From JBEVOS01 sp044226655 (GTDB lineage Bacteria; Pseudomonadota; Alphaproteobacteria; Caulobacterales; Aquidulcibacteraceae): DNA of 64,000 nt. The stretch is from NCBI GenBank assembly GCA_044226655.1, contig JBGAGO010000001.1, forward strand, positions 434,001-498,000, in the 5' to 3' direction. The position numbers and the translations under genes are program-made. The notes under the pieces were generated by a model that made no database searches, was not told where the DNA came from, and saw only the letters and a program-made list of their open reading frames with translations. This document shows, in pieces, positions 49,744 through 58,954 of the stretch (position 1 is its first letter; every line of letters starts with the position of its first letter).

Positions 49744-50823
49744 ATGAGCGATTTCGGCAGACCTCGGGGATTGGGCCGCGGCCTTTCCGCGCTTCTGGGT
49801 GAGCCCCGTCCCGTCGAGCCGCCCAAGGCCGGCGCGCAGCCCGCCTGGATTCCGCCGACCGCGCCGGTCGCGCCCGCGCAACCGGCCGCGCCGCCGATCA
49901 TGCCGCCGCCCAGCTTGGTGATCCAGCCGCCGGCGGATAACGTCGTCGAATTGCCCAAGCCCGCGATCCCGACGCCCACGCTGGCGGCGCCCCAGCCGCA
50001 AGCCCCTGTCGCGCAAGCCGCACCGACAGGGGAGGGCGCGCGCGGCGTGCCGATCGATCTCATCCAGCGCAACCCGAACCAGCCGCGCCGCCATTTCGAT
50101 GAGACCGAGCTCACCGAGCTGACGGATTCGATCAAGGCGCACGGCGTGCTCCAGCCGATCCTGGTGCGCCCGATCGCGGAAGGCCGCTACGAGATCGTCG
50201 CCGGCGAACGCCGCTGGCGCGCCGCGCAGCGCGCGGGCCTGCACGCCATCCCCGCCGTCGTGCGCGAACTCGACGAAGTCGAAGTGCTCGAGATCGGCAT
50301 CATCGAAAACGTGCAACGCACGGATTTGAATCCGATCGAAGAAGCGCTCGGCTTCCAGGCGCTGATCGATCGCTTCGGCCGCACCCAGCAGGACATCGCC
50401 GACGTCGTCGGCAAGAGCCGGCCGCACATCGCCAACATGCTGCGTCTGCTCGCGCTGCCGGATGATTTGCAGGACATGGTGCGCGACGGCCGCCTTTCGG
50501 CCGGCCATGCGCGCGCGATCCTGACCGCGCCCGATCCGCGCGCGCTCGCCGCGCGGGCTTTGGCCGATGGCTTGAGCGTGCGCGAGATCGAAAAGCTCGC
50601 GCAGCAGGCCAAGGATGAGAAGCACGGCGCGCGCGCGCATCCGTCCGCGCCGCCGATCGAGAAGGACGCCGACACGCGCGCGTTTGAAAAGCGGCTCTCC
50701 GATGCGCTCGGCCTGCCGGTCGTCATCGTCGACAAGAACGGGGCAGGGGAGATCAAAATCTCCTACAAGACCCTCGAACAGCTCGACGACATCGCGCGCC
50801 GCCTGAGCGGGTCGAGCTTCTAA
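49744..50823 (+). CDS. parB: Chromosome partitioning protein ParB
   Basis: ParB is the CTP-dependent clamp that loads at parS. The 359 residues have a short ParA-activating N-terminus (SDFGRPRGLGRGLSALLGE), a long Pro/Ala-rich linker (about 22-98), the CTP-binding motifs IDLIQRNPNQPRRHFDE and VAGERRWRAAQRAGL with ENVQRTDLNPIEEA, a helix-turn-helix (TQQDIADVVGKSRPHIANMLRLL) and a C-terminal dimerisation domain. The linker is longer than average. GGGAGCAAGATCA precedes the ATG. Confidence 0.97.
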   Translation: MSDFGRPRGLGRGLSALLGEPRPVEPPKAGAQPAWIPPTAPVAPAQPAAPPIMPPPSLVIQPPADNVVELPKPAIPTPTLAAPQPQAPVAQAAPTGEGARGVPIDLIQRNPNQPRRHFDETELTELTDSIKAHGVLQPILVRPIAEGRYEIVAGERRWRAAQRAGLHAIPAVVRELDEVEVLEIGIIENVQRTDLNPIEEALGFQALIDRFGRTQQDIADVVGKSRPHIANMLRLLALPDDLQDMVRDGRLSAGHARAILTAPDPRALAARALADGLSVREIEKLAQQAKDEKHGARAHPSAPPIEKDADTRAFEKRLSDALGLPVVIVDKNGAGEIKISYKTLEQLDDIARRLSGSSF

Positions 50824-50832
50824 ACGCTACCT

Positions 50833-50980
50833 CCACCTTCTCCCCTTGTGGGAGAAGGTGGATCGCCGCGAAGCGGCGAGACGGATGAGGGGTGTCGGCT
50901 TTCCGATTTCAGGATGTCGCGCTCGCACCCCTCATCCGTCATCGCTCCGCGATGACACCTTCTCCCACAAGGGGAGAAGG
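50833..50980. repeat. Paired-palindrome repeat (copy G), between parB and holA
   Basis: Outer palindromes have 12-bp arms, CCACCTTCTCCC with GGGAGAAGGTGG, around cttgt on the left and a mirror copy on the right. Inner hairpins are CGCCGCgaaGCGGCG and TCATCGCtccGCGATGA. The flanks GACGGATGAGGGGTG and CACCCCTCATCCGTC pair with each other. Here the outer stem differs from other copies in both arms at once. It lies between convergent genes. Confidence 0.88.
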
Positions 50981-50987
50981 AAGGGGC

Positions 50988-52013
50988 CTACCGCCCCACC
51001 AATTTCGCCACGCTTTGATGCGCGTCCGCAGCCAGCAAATCCTGCGGCGCGCCAGCGCGTTTCGAGCGCAGCTCGGCCTCCCAGCACACGTCGAGCGCGG
51101 CGATCAGCTTGCGCGTCGACCATGCGCGCAGCTGCGCCTGAAACGCCTCGCGCTCCTTCCAGAACACGGGGGGACGCAGCTTGCCCATCGCATCGGCCGC
51201 GCTCATGCCGCCATCCATGCGCGCGCGCGCATCGAGCAGACGCAACAGCCGCCGCTCCATGGATTTGATCGCCGCCACGCCGTTGAGCGCATCGATGCGC
51301 GACAGCGTCTCCACCGAAGCCGCCGCCTTGCCCGCGAGCGCGGCGAGCCCCGCTTCATCGAGCGCCTCATCGCCCTCCGCGGCGATCACGTTCTCTATAT
51401 CATCGGCGCTGAGCGGCTTGTTCGCGCCATAGGCGAACGCGGCGAGCTTCTCGATTTCACGGCGCACCAGCCCGCGATCCGCCGGGAGGAGGGCGAGGAG
51501 CGCTTCGCCCGCTTCGCGGTCCAGCGTGATCTTTTCTTCCTTCAGCAGGTCGCGCGCAAACGCGGCGCGCTCCGCATCGCTCTCTTCATAGAACGCGGCG
51601 ACCACGGCCTGCTTGGCGCTCTCGAACGCTTTGGCGAGTTTGCCGGTGGAAGACAGCTCGCCGCCTTCGATCAGCAGATAGCCGCCCGGCGCGCCGCTCT
51701 CGATCTCGGCCAACGCGTAGAGCAGGGCATCGTCCACGCTCGCGCCATCGATGCGCGCCCACACAAGCGTCGGCCCGCCGAGCAGGGATTGCGCCGCCAA
51801 TGCATCTGAGAGTCGCGCCTTGTCCTTCTTGAGATCGTCTTCGCCGAGCCGCGTGATCGAAAACGGATCGTCGCTGCCATCCAGCGCGAAGCGCGCCAAA
51901 GCCGCCGCGGCTTCCGCCACCAGCGCGCGATTTGGCCCGAACAGCAGCGCCGCGCGCATGCTTTTGTCCGGCTTGTCGAGAAACCGCCGCGCCGCGGCGC
52001 CGGCGAGCTTCAT
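50988..52013 (-). CDS. holA: DNA polymerase III delta subunit
   Basis: HolA is the clamp-loader subunit that opens the beta clamp. The 341 residues have ALLFGPNRALVAEAAAAL, TLVWARIDGASVDDALLYAL, and the C-terminal helical part MDGGMSAADAMGKLRPPVFW, as in alphaproteobacterial delta subunits. Its place after lptE and leuS is conserved. Two repeat copies flank it. Confidence 0.92.
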   Translation of the reverse strand: MKLAGAAARRFLDKPDKSMRAALLFGPNRALVAEAAAALARFALDGSDDPFSITRLGEDDLKKDKARLSDALAAQSLLGGPTLVWARIDGASVDDALLYALAEIESGAPGGYLLIEGGELSSTGKLAKAFESAKQAVVAAFYEESDAERAAFARDLLKEEKITLDREAGEALLALLPADRGLVRREIEKLAAFAYGANKPLSADDIENVIAAEGDEALDEAGLAALAGKAAASVETLSRIDALNGVAAIKSMERRLLRLLDARARMDGGMSAADAMGKLRPPVFWKEREAFQAQLRAWSTRKLIAALDVCWEAELRSKRAGAPQDLLAADAHQSVAKLVGR

Positions 52014-52026
52014 CTGAATGCTCCTT

Positions 52027-52160
52027 CCTCCCTCCCCTTGATGGGGAGGGTGGCCCGAAGGGCCGGGTGGGGTGGAAGCGCTGGGCTTCCAGAAGGCAGC
52101 GCCGCCACCCCCTCAGTCATGCTTCGCATGACAGCTCCCCCATCAAGGGGGAGCAGGGCG
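52027..52160. repeat. Paired-palindrome repeat (copy H), between lptE and holA
   Basis: Left arm: CCTCCCCttgatGGGGAGG, GTGG, inner hairpin CCCgaaGGG, CCGGGTGGGGTGGAAGC. Right arm: CCGCCACCCCCTCAG, hairpin TCATGCttcGCATGA, CAG, CTCCCCCatcaaGGGGGAG. It lies inside an operon of co-directional genes. Confidence 0.88.
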
Positions 52161-52176
52161 CTCACTTTGCCACGCC

Positions 52177-52671
52177 TCACGATCTCCGCTGCTGCGCCAG
52201 GCGCAGCGCGAGTTCGGCGCGGACGCGTTGCGCCAGCGTTTCGGCCGCGCGCTCGCGCGCATCGTCCTGCGCGGAGATCTGGCCGAACGCCGCGGTCGGG
52301 ATGTCATAGTTGACGACGCTCAGCAGCGACCCGCGCAGCGCCTGGCCGCCATCGGCCGGCGTCAGCGTGTAATCGGCGATCAGGCGCAGTTCGGCGCGGC
52401 TGGCGGATTCGTCGAGGCGCAGACCGAGCTGGATCACCTCTTCGCGCAGATTGATCTGCAGCTGCTGGGCCGGGCCGCCGCTGCGCTGATCGACGGCCAG
52501 CAGCCGGTCGAGTTCGGTGCGCAGCACATGGCCCGCCTTGCCCGGCATGTCGCCGACCAATTCGACGTTCCCGATCGGGCCGCCGCGCGCCATAGCCGCG
52601 CCGCCATACATCGGGGAGAAGCCGCACGAGGCCAGCAAGGCCGCCGCGAGGAGGGCGATCGGGGCTTTCAT
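52177..52671 (-). CDS. lptE: LPS-assembly lipoprotein LptE
   Basis: LptE plugs the LptD barrel and helps insert LPS in the outer membrane. The 164-residue protein has a lipoprotein signal with the lipobox LLASC, followed by GFSPMYGG, the usual start of alphaproteobacterial LptE. Order leuS-lptE-holA is conserved. The rest, with AELRLIADYTLTPADGG and the helical C-terminus, fits the family (DUF/LptE). Confidence 0.88.
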   Translation of the reverse strand: MKAPIALLAAALLASCGFSPMYGGAAMARGGPIGNVELVGDMPGKAGHVLRTELDRLLAVDQRSGGPAQQLQINLREEVIQLGLRLDESASRAELRLIADYTLTPADGGQALRGSLLSVVNYDIPTAAFGQISAQDDARERAAETLAQRVRAELALRLAQQRRS

Positions 52672-52686
52672 GCGGGCTCCATCAAT

Positions 52687-55320
52687 TCAGCCGACGACGA
52701 TATTCACGATCCGGTCCTGAACGACAATGATTTTGCGGATCGTCTGTCCAGCGGTGAATCCTGCCGCGGCGGCTTCGGCCAGCGCGCGCACCTCGGCCTC
52801 CGGGGCGCCGCGGGGCGCCTGGATTTCGCCGCGGCGCTTGCCGTTCACCTGAATGGGGAGCGTCACGACATTGTCCGCCGTCAGCGCCGGATCGGCCTTC
52901 GGCCAGGGCGCGGCGGAGACGAAGCCCGTCTGCCCCAGGGCCTGCCAGCATTCTTCCGCCAGGTGCGGCGTCCACGGCGCGATCAGCTGCACCAGCAGGC
53001 GCAACGCTTCGCCGCGCGCCCACACGCTGGCCGCATCCGCCGCCTCGCGCTGTTTGGCGATGGCGTTGATGAGTTCGTAACAGCGCGCCACTGATGTGTT
53101 GAAGCGGAAATTCTCGATCCCGTCCGACACTGCGCCGATCGTGCGATGCGCGATCTGGCGCAGCGCCAGCGCCTCGCCCTGATCGGCGCCCGGAGGAGGG
53201 GCCTCGCCTTGCGCGGGCGCGGCCTGCCCATGCGCATCGACCAGCGACCAGACGCGCTGCGTGAACCGCCACGCGCCCTCGACGCCCGCGGCCGACCATT
53301 CGACCTCACGGTCTGGCGGCGAATCCGACAGCACGAACCAGCGCAGCACGTCCGCGCCATATTCGTTCACGTAGGTCTGCAGCTGCGGCCCGTTGCGCTT
53401 CGATTTCGAAATCTTCTCGACCGATCCCACGACGACCGGCGCGCCATCGTCGAGCGCGAAAACGCCGCCGTCGCGCCGCTCGATCTCGTCGGGAGACAGC
53501 CACGCGCCGCTCTCCGCCTTGTACGTTTCGTGCGTGACCATGCCGAGCGTGAACAGGCCGTCGAACGGCTCGCCGCTCTTCAAGTTCAGATAGCCGCAAT
53601 CGCGCATCGCGCGCGTGAAGAAGCGCGAATAGAGCAGGTGCAGCACCGCGTGCTCGACGCCGCCGATATATTGATCGACTGGCAGCCAATAGGCGGCGTC
53701 GTCCGGATTGAACGGCCGCGCTGTGTTCTGCGCATCCGCGAAGCGCGCGAAATACCAGGACGAATCGACGAACGTATCGAGCGTGTCGGTTTCACGTTGC
53801 GCCGGCTTGCCGCAGGCGGGGCAGGGGACGTGCTTCCATGTCGGGTGCTTGGCCAGCGGATTGCCCGAGCCGTCGACGATCACATCGTCGGGCAACATCA
53901 CCGGCAGATCGCTTGCCGGCACGGGCACGACGCCGCAGCTCTCGCAATGGATCGCCGGGATCGGGCAGCCCCAATAGCGCTGCCGCGACACGCCCCAATC
54001 GCGCAGCCGATATTGGATCGTCGCCTGCCCGCGCTTCAGCGTCACCAATTCATCGATCGCGCGCACGATCGCATCTTCGGTGCGCAAGCCATCCAGAAAG
54101 CGCGAATTGTAGATCACGCCGTCGCCTTCATAGGCTTCGTCCGCGATCGCGTGCGTCGCCGCCTCCGCGCCCGGCGGCAGCACGACGGGCTTCACCGGCA
54201 GGCCGTATTTGCGCGCAAAATCCAAATCGCGCTGATCGCCCGCGGGCGAGCCGAAGATCGCGCCCGCGCCATACGTGCTCAGCACGAAATTGGCGGCGTA
54301 GACCGGCAGCTCCCAATCCGGATCGAATGGATGTTTCACGCGCACGCCGAGATCGACGCCGATCTTCTCGGCCTTCTCGATATCGGCTTCGCTGGTGCCC
54401 AGATGCGCACATTGCACGATGAAATCCGCAACGTCCGGGCGGAATTCCGCGATGCGCCTGGTCAGCGGATGATCGGGCGCCAAGGCCAGGAAGCTGGCGC
54501 CGAACAGCGTGTCCGGCCGCGTCGTGAACACCTCGATCGGATCGCGCGCATGGCTGCGGCCGTTTTCATCCGGCGCGTCGTTCTTCATCTCGTCCGGCAC
54601 GGCGGCGATCGGCCACCAAATATGCGCGCCGCGGCTCTTGCCGATCCAATTGGATTGCATGACGCGGACTTTTTCCGGCCAGCGCGCCAGCGTCTTCAGC
54701 GCGTCGAGCAGATCGTCCGCGTAATGCGTCACGCGGAACATCCATTGATCGAGCTCGCGCGTTTCGACCGGCGCGCCCGAGCGCCAGCCTTTGCCGTCGA
54801 CCACTTGCTCATTGGCGAGCACGGTCTGATCGACCGGGTCCCAATTCACTTTCTGCTTCTTGCGGTAGACGAGATCGTTGTTCCAGAACGCCAGGAACAT
54901 CGCCTGCTGATGCTTATAATAGTCAGGCAGGCAGGTCGCGACCTCGCGCGACCAATCGATCGCCAGGCCCAGCGCCTTCATCTGCGTGCGCATGTTCGCG
55001 ATATTGGACAGCGTCCACGACGAGGGATGTGCGCCGCGGTCGATCGCGGCGTTCTCCGCCGGTAGGCCGAAGGCGTCCCAGCCCATCGGGTGCAGCACGT
55101 TGTAGCCGTTGGCGCGGCGATAGCGGGCGACCACGTCGCCCATCGAATAATTGCGCAAATGCCCGACGTGGATGTCGCCCGACGGATAGGGAAACATCTC
55201 GAGCACGTAATATTTGCGCGCGTCCTTCGCCTCGGCAGGGGAGAGCGCGCGGAACAGATCCGCCTTGGCCCAGGCCTCGCGCCATTTGGGCTCGACGTCG
55301 CGATGATTGTAACGGGACAT
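52687..55320 (-). CDS. leuS: Leucyl-tRNA synthetase
   Basis: The 877-residue class I synthetase has the HIGH motif as HVGH (YPSGDIHVGHLRNYSMGD), the WDAFGLPAENAA motif, the editing domain, a zinc-like Cys set (HCESCGVVPVPASDLPV and PCPACGKPAQ) and KISKSKRNG (the KMSKS loop). The C-terminal anticodon-binding domain is complete. The gene is oriented against parAB and starts the leuS-lptE-holA set. Confidence 0.97.
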   Translation of the reverse strand: MSRYNHRDVEPKWREAWAKADLFRALSPAEAKDARKYYVLEMFPYPSGDIHVGHLRNYSMGDVVARYRRANGYNVLHPMGWDAFGLPAENAAIDRGAHPSSWTLSNIANMRTQMKALGLAIDWSREVATCLPDYYKHQQAMFLAFWNNDLVYRKKQKVNWDPVDQTVLANEQVVDGKGWRSGAPVETRELDQWMFRVTHYADDLLDALKTLARWPEKVRVMQSNWIGKSRGAHIWWPIAAVPDEMKNDAPDENGRSHARDPIEVFTTRPDTLFGASFLALAPDHPLTRRIAEFRPDVADFIVQCAHLGTSEADIEKAEKIGVDLGVRVKHPFDPDWELPVYAANFVLSTYGAGAIFGSPAGDQRDLDFARKYGLPVKPVVLPPGAEAATHAIADEAYEGDGVIYNSRFLDGLRTEDAIVRAIDELVTLKRGQATIQYRLRDWGVSRQRYWGCPIPAIHCESCGVVPVPASDLPVMLPDDVIVDGSGNPLAKHPTWKHVPCPACGKPAQRETDTLDTFVDSSWYFARFADAQNTARPFNPDDAAYWLPVDQYIGGVEHAVLHLLYSRFFTRAMRDCGYLNLKSGEPFDGLFTLGMVTHETYKAESGAWLSPDEIERRDGGVFALDDGAPVVVGSVEKISKSKRNGPQLQTYVNEYGADVLRWFVLSDSPPDREVEWSAAGVEGAWRFTQRVWSLVDAHGQAAPAQGEAPPPGADQGEALALRQIAHRTIGAVSDGIENFRFNTSVARCYELINAIAKQREAADAASVWARGEALRLLVQLIAPWTPHLAEECWQALGQTGFVSAAPWPKADPALTADNVVTLPIQVNGKRRGEIQAPRGAPEAEVRALAEAAAAGFTAGQTIRKIIVVQDRIVNIVVG

Positions 55321-55379
55321 GGAAAACTCTTATCGACCGGAAAGCACTTTAACAGCGTTCGCGGCCGCCAAGAGCCGCG

Positions 55380-55889
55380 TCAGTTCGCCAAGGTGCTAAG
55401 TCGAAGCTGGCGCGCGCGCGTCAGGATCGCGTTCTCGATCTGGATCGACGTATCGGAATCGACCGCAGCGTCAGCCCAGGTCCCGCCGGAATTGGTCTGC
55501 CGGAAGATCGAGACGTTCAGCGCGTCGGCGCGTAGCCGCGTATCCAGGATGTAGACCTGGGCGCGGAAGCGTTCATTCGGGCGCGCGGGATCGGAATACC
55601 AGCCGGTGATGATGACGCCGCCATACGGGTCTTCCGATTCCAGCGGCATGAAATTCAGCGTGTCGAGCGAGGCGCGCCACAGGAACGAGTTCACGCCGAT
55701 CTGCGCGGGGCCGGCTTCATCGGCTGTGGCGCTGTCGCGATGGCCGCCGAACAGCGGCAGGGCGAAGCCGCCGCCGGAATCGCCCAGGCGCGACTGCCCC
55801 TCGACCCGGTTCGGATCGTGACCGCAGGCCGACAGACCCATCGCGGCCGCGGCGGCGAGCGCTGCGGACAGGATCAGGCGTTGGCTCAT
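55380..55889 (-). CDS. DUF3576 family lipoprotein
   Basis: The 169-residue protein has the signal MSQRLILSAALAAAAAMGL followed by the lipobox LSAC. The domain contains IGVNSFLWRASLDTLNFMPL, DPYGGVIITGWYSDPARPNERFR and IFRQTNSGGTWADAAVD in family form, matching DUF3576, found next to leuS in alphaproteobacteria. The fold is unknown. The gap to leuS is 59 bp. Confidence 0.85.
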   Translation of the reverse strand: MSQRLILSAALAAAAAMGLSACGHDPNRVEGQSRLGDSGGGFALPLFGGHRDSATADEAGPAQIGVNSFLWRASLDTLNFMPLESEDPYGGVIITGWYSDPARPNERFRAQVYILDTRLRADALNVSIFRQTNSGGTWADAAVDSDTSIQIENAILTRARQLRLSTLAN

Positions 55890-56090
55890 GCGGCGGTCTC
55901 CCCAGCGGCCGAACCGGCCATTTCGCGCTGATATAGCATGCGTCCCGCAACGGGCCAGCGGCTTCTACCGTTGCCTCTGCGGCGGCGGGGACACATTTAT
56001 GGATAATTCCTCTGGGAGGGGTGACCGCTTTTTTACTCCTCTGTAGGAGGGACTCGTCCTATATTGTTCAGGACCTTTGGGGATTATTGG

Positions 56091-56555
56091 GTCGTGTTGA
56101 AAGTTGGCGCATTCGCATTGGCAGGAGCTGTCCTCGTGACGGCCGCCGGCGGCGTGGCCCACGCCCAGGAAGCCGCCACCGTGGCCGAGCGCGCCGCCGT
56201 GCGGGCGGAAACCCCTTGGTATGAACGGTTTACCTACAGCCACGGCCCCACCGAGATGATGACGGGCATCGGCCCGTCCGACCGTGTCTCCCAGCCCGCC
56301 TGGTCCCTGACTCAGCGGTGGGGGATTACCGTAGACGCCAATCGCGCGCCCCGGACGGAGCGGCTCAACCCCGCCGCCACGCCGCTCGAAGGCAATGGCG
56401 CTTCGGTCGGCGCGTTCTACCAATTCACGCCCAGCATGCGCGTCGGCGGCCAGGTCACGGTTTCGGAGCCGGATCGGTCTGTCACGGCTCGCCCGGAAGA
56501 TGATCGCGCGCGCTCCAGCTCGGGCGTGCGCATCGAATCGGCCTTCCGCTTCTAA
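56091..56555 (+). CDS. NtrZ-like periplasmic protein
   Basis: From GTG 56091 the 154-residue product has a Sec signal peptide (LKVGAFALAGAVLVTAAGG, cleavage near AHAQ). The mature part has WSLTQRWGITVDANR, VGAFYQFTPSMRVGGQVTVSEP and ends SGVRIESAFRF, an outer-membrane-like terminal Phe. This resembles the NtrZ family that restrains the NtrY sensor kinase in Caulobacter; the match is from memory and moderate. A TTG at 56064 with AGGAGG upstream is an alternative start. A short IR (CTCCTctgtAGGAG) lies just upstream. Confidence 0.6.
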   Translation, partial: VVLKVGAFALAGAVLVTAAGGVAHAQEAATVAERAAVRAETPWYERFTYSHGPTEMMTGIGPSDRVSQPAWSLTQRWGITVDANRAPRTERLNPAATPLEGNGASVGAFYQFTPSMRVGGQVTVSEPDRSVTARPEDDRARSSSGVRIESAFRF

Positions 56556-56559
56556 GTCC

Positions 56560-57144
56560 TCATCGCAACGCTTCGACCGCCGCGACGCCCGCAAAGGCGC
56601 GGGGCGAAAGCATGCGCGCCGTCCGCCCGTTCACCCCGCCCAGCGCGATCACCGGAAGAGGGGAGAGGGCGGCCAGCCGCATCGCGCGCATCAGGCCCAG
56701 CGGGCGAACCGCCGAAGGGCTGACGCTGGGAAACACTGGCGCCAGCACCACGGCGTCCGCACCGCGCACGCGCAGCGCCCGCGCCGAATGCGCCGCCGCC
56801 GTGATCAGCCAGCGCGGATGCCGCGCGCGCAGCTGCACGGCGCGATGGGCGGCGCGCTCCGGCAGGTGCACGCCGTCGGCGCCGACCAGCGCGGCCAGCG
56901 CCTCATCCTCGCCGATCAGCAGAAAGAGCCCGCGCCGCCGCGTCAGTTTGCGTAGCGCCGTCGCGGTCTCGATGCGGCCCGGCGCGCCGAAATGGCGATA
57001 GACGATAGCCGCGCCCCGCGGCAGCCGCGCCGCCGCCGCGAGCGGATCGGGCAGCCGCGCCGGATCGGTGAAGAGATAGAGCGCGGGCGGCGCGCCGCGA
57101 TTGAGCCGGCGGGCCGCGCGGATTAGAGCCGCTCGATCATCCAT
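56560..57144 (-). CDS. Thiamine-phosphate synthase-like protein (ThiE/TenI)
   Basis: The 194-residue TIM-barrel protein has ALYLFTDPARLPDP, GADGVHLPERAAHRA, VFPSVSPSAVRPLGL and VIALGGVNGRTARML, all typical of ThiE/TenI. ThiE joins the thiazole and pyrimidine parts of thiamine; TenI is a thiazole isomerase. Compared with ThiE it is short, and the pyrimidine-binding region is not obvious, so TenI-like function is possible. The ATG shares the sequence CATG (57142-57145) with the divergent YggS start. Confidence 0.8.
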   Translation of the reverse strand: MDDRAALIRAARRLNRGAPPALYLFTDPARLPDPLAAAARLPRGAAIVYRHFGAPGRIETATALRKLTRRRGLFLLIGEDEALAALVGADGVHLPERAAHRAVQLRARHPRWLITAAAHSARALRVRGADAVVLAPVFPSVSPSAVRPLGLMRAMRLAALSPLPVIALGGVNGRTARMLSPRAFAGVAAVEALR

Positions 57145-57820
57145 GTCCGCGCCGCCCACGCCCCTCGCCCTCGTTCGTGACCGCATCGCCGCCGCCGCGC
57201 GCGCGGCGGGCCGCGATCCCGCCGCCATCACCTTGGTCGCAATATCCAAGCAGCAAAGCGCCGCTGCAATCGATGCGGTGTGGGCGCAGGGCCAGCGCGT
57301 GTTCGGCGAAAATCGCGTGCAGGAAGCGGAAGCGCATTGGCGGGCGCGCCGCGATGCGGGCGAGGCGTTCACGCTGCGCGTGGTCGGCCCGTTGCAAACC
57401 AACAAAGCGCGCGACGCCGTGGCTCTGTTCGACGCCATCGATTCGCTCGATCGCGAAAAGCTCGCCGCCGCGCTCGCAGAGGCCGTGCAGCGCGCAGGCA
57501 AAAGCCCGCGCGTGCTGGTGCAGGTCAACACCGGCGAGGAGCCGCAAAAGGCCGGCGTCGCGCCACGCGAGGCGGATGCCTTCATCGCGCGCGCGCGCGG
57601 AACCTATGGCCTCGCGGTCGATGGCCTGATGTGCGTGCCGCCGGTCGATGATGTGGCGGCGATGCATTTCGCGCTGCTGGCCAAGATCGCCGCGCGCAAC
57701 GGCCTCGGCCAATTGAGCATGGGCATGAGCGCCGATTTCGAAACCGCGATCCGCTTCGGCGCCACCATGGTGCGCGTCGGCAGCGCCTTGTTTGGCGCGC
57801 GAGGGGAGGGCGGGGCCTAG
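57143..57820 (+). CDS. YggS-family pyridoxal phosphate homeostasis protein
   Basis: The 225-residue TIM-barrel protein binds PLP through a Lys in ITLVAISKQQSAAAI. VFGENRVQEAEAHW, VGPLQTNKA, VLVQVNTGEEPQKAGV, GLMCVPP and LSMGMSADFETAIRFGATMVRVGSALFG are family motifs. It buffers PLP. The start MSAPPTP (57143) shares CATG with the ThiE-like start on the other strand, leaving no room for a Shine-Dalgarno or promoter between them. Confidence 0.93.
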   Translation: MSAPPTPLALVRDRIAAAARAAGRDPAAITLVAISKQQSAAAIDAVWAQGQRVFGENRVQEAEAHWRARRDAGEAFTLRVVGPLQTNKARDAVALFDAIDSLDREKLAAALAEAVQRAGKSPRVLVQVNTGEEPQKAGVAPREADAFIARARGTYGLAVDGLMCVPPVDDVAAMHFALLAKIAARNGLGQLSMGMSADFETAIRFGATMVRVGSALFGARGEGGA

Positions 57821-58053
57821 CCCGCCCGGCCGCAGCCGCCGTTTCGATTTGTAGCGCGCGCTGCGCCGATTTCGCGTGAAAAGGGCACGCCGCGTGCCGG
57901 TTCTCCCGCCCGGCTTAGTTTGCGTCGGAACCGCGAAAAACCCTGTGTCTTCAATGTCGCTCGACGTGGAATTGCGGGTTCGCCGGCCTGCAACCCCTTG
58001 CTCCCTTTCCAGCCCCGGAAAAGCATTAACCATTGGAAACAAGGGGAGGAGCA

Positions 58054-58890
58054 ATGCGCACCTTTTTCATGAGTGCGGTGGCTGCGGCCTTCGCCCTCTT
58101 GGCCCCCTCGGCGGCTTCGGCGGCTGTGGTCGGTCAATTGGGTCTGGGCTACGAGACCACCGATTTCGATTTCAACAGCCCGTTCATCAGCGATCCCAGC
58201 TATGACGGCCCGTCCATCTCCGGCGCGGTGCTTGCGCCGCTCCACGGCGACCATTGGGTCATCCAGGGCGATGCGCGCATTCAGAGCGAATCGTACGATT
58301 ACGGCTATCCCGGCGCGGATACCTACGACGACAGCAATTCGCACGTCGCGCTGCACGTCGCCTATCGCGATGACAGTTTCGCCGTCGGCGGCTTCTACGC
58401 GCAGGAAAATTATTTCGGCGATTCGATCCAAGAAGTTGGCGTCGAAGCGCAGAAATATTTCTCGGGCGTGACCATCGATGCGTCGGCCGCGTACGGCAAC
58501 CATGACGGCCCGTACTACGCCGAATACGATGCGTGGGATGCGCAAGTGGGCGTCACCGGCTTCATCGGCGACAATTGGTCGGTTGAAGGCACGGTCGGCT
58601 ACGCCGAATTCGACTATTATTACGGCAAAACGGAGCTGACCACGGTCAGCATCGCCGCCGAATATCAGATCCCGGATTCGCGCTTCAGCGTCCGCGCCGC
58701 CTACATCAATGGCAGCGCCGACGACACCTACGCCGATTACGATACGGACACGTTCCAGATCGGCCTGGTGATGAGCCTTGGCGGCGAGTCTGCGCAAGAA
58801 CGTCACAACACCGGCGCGAGCCTGCCGGGCGCTGACGCGTTCGACACGCATTGGCGGCTTCTCGAAGCCGGCTATTACTCGATCGAGTAG
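58054..58890 (+). CDS. Putative outer-membrane beta-barrel protein
   Basis: The 278-residue protein has a Sec signal peptide (MRTFFMSAVAAAFALLAPSA, cleavage near ASA). Alternating hydrophobic and polar strands follow: QLGLGYETTDFDF, VIQGDARIQSES, VALHVAYRDDSFAVGGFYAQ, AQVGVTGFIGDNWSVEGTVG, FQIGLVMSLGG. It is rich in Tyr and Asp, as in small porin-like barrels. No family could be named. The Shine-Dalgarno AGGGGAGGAG is strong and a terminator follows, so it is a separate, well-expressed unit. Confidence 0.65.
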   Translation: MRTFFMSAVAAAFALLAPSAASAAVVGQLGLGYETTDFDFNSPFISDPSYDGPSISGAVLAPLHGDHWVIQGDARIQSESYDYGYPGADTYDDSNSHVALHVAYRDDSFAVGGFYAQENYFGDSIQEVGVEAQKYFSGVTIDASAAYGNHDGPYYAEYDAWDAQVGVTGFIGDNWSVEGTVGYAEFDYYYGKTELTTVSIAAEYQIPDSRFSVRAAYINGSADDTYADYDTDTFQIGLVMSLGGESAQERHNTGASLPGADAFDTHWRLLEAGYYSIE

Positions 58891-58912
58891 TCGAAGCGTC
58901 CGCTGAGACGAG

Positions 58913-58941
58913 GGGCCGCGCCGCAAGGTGCGGCCCTTTTT
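58913..58941 (+). terminator. Intrinsic terminator with a GCAA tetraloop
   Basis: GGGCCGC-g-CC and GG-t-GCGGCCC form a 10-bp stem with one G-T pair around a GCAA (GNRA) loop, followed by TTTTT. It lies 22 bp after the stop of the beta-barrel gene. Confidence 0.9.
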
Positions 58942-58954
58942 CGTTGGCGCACGC

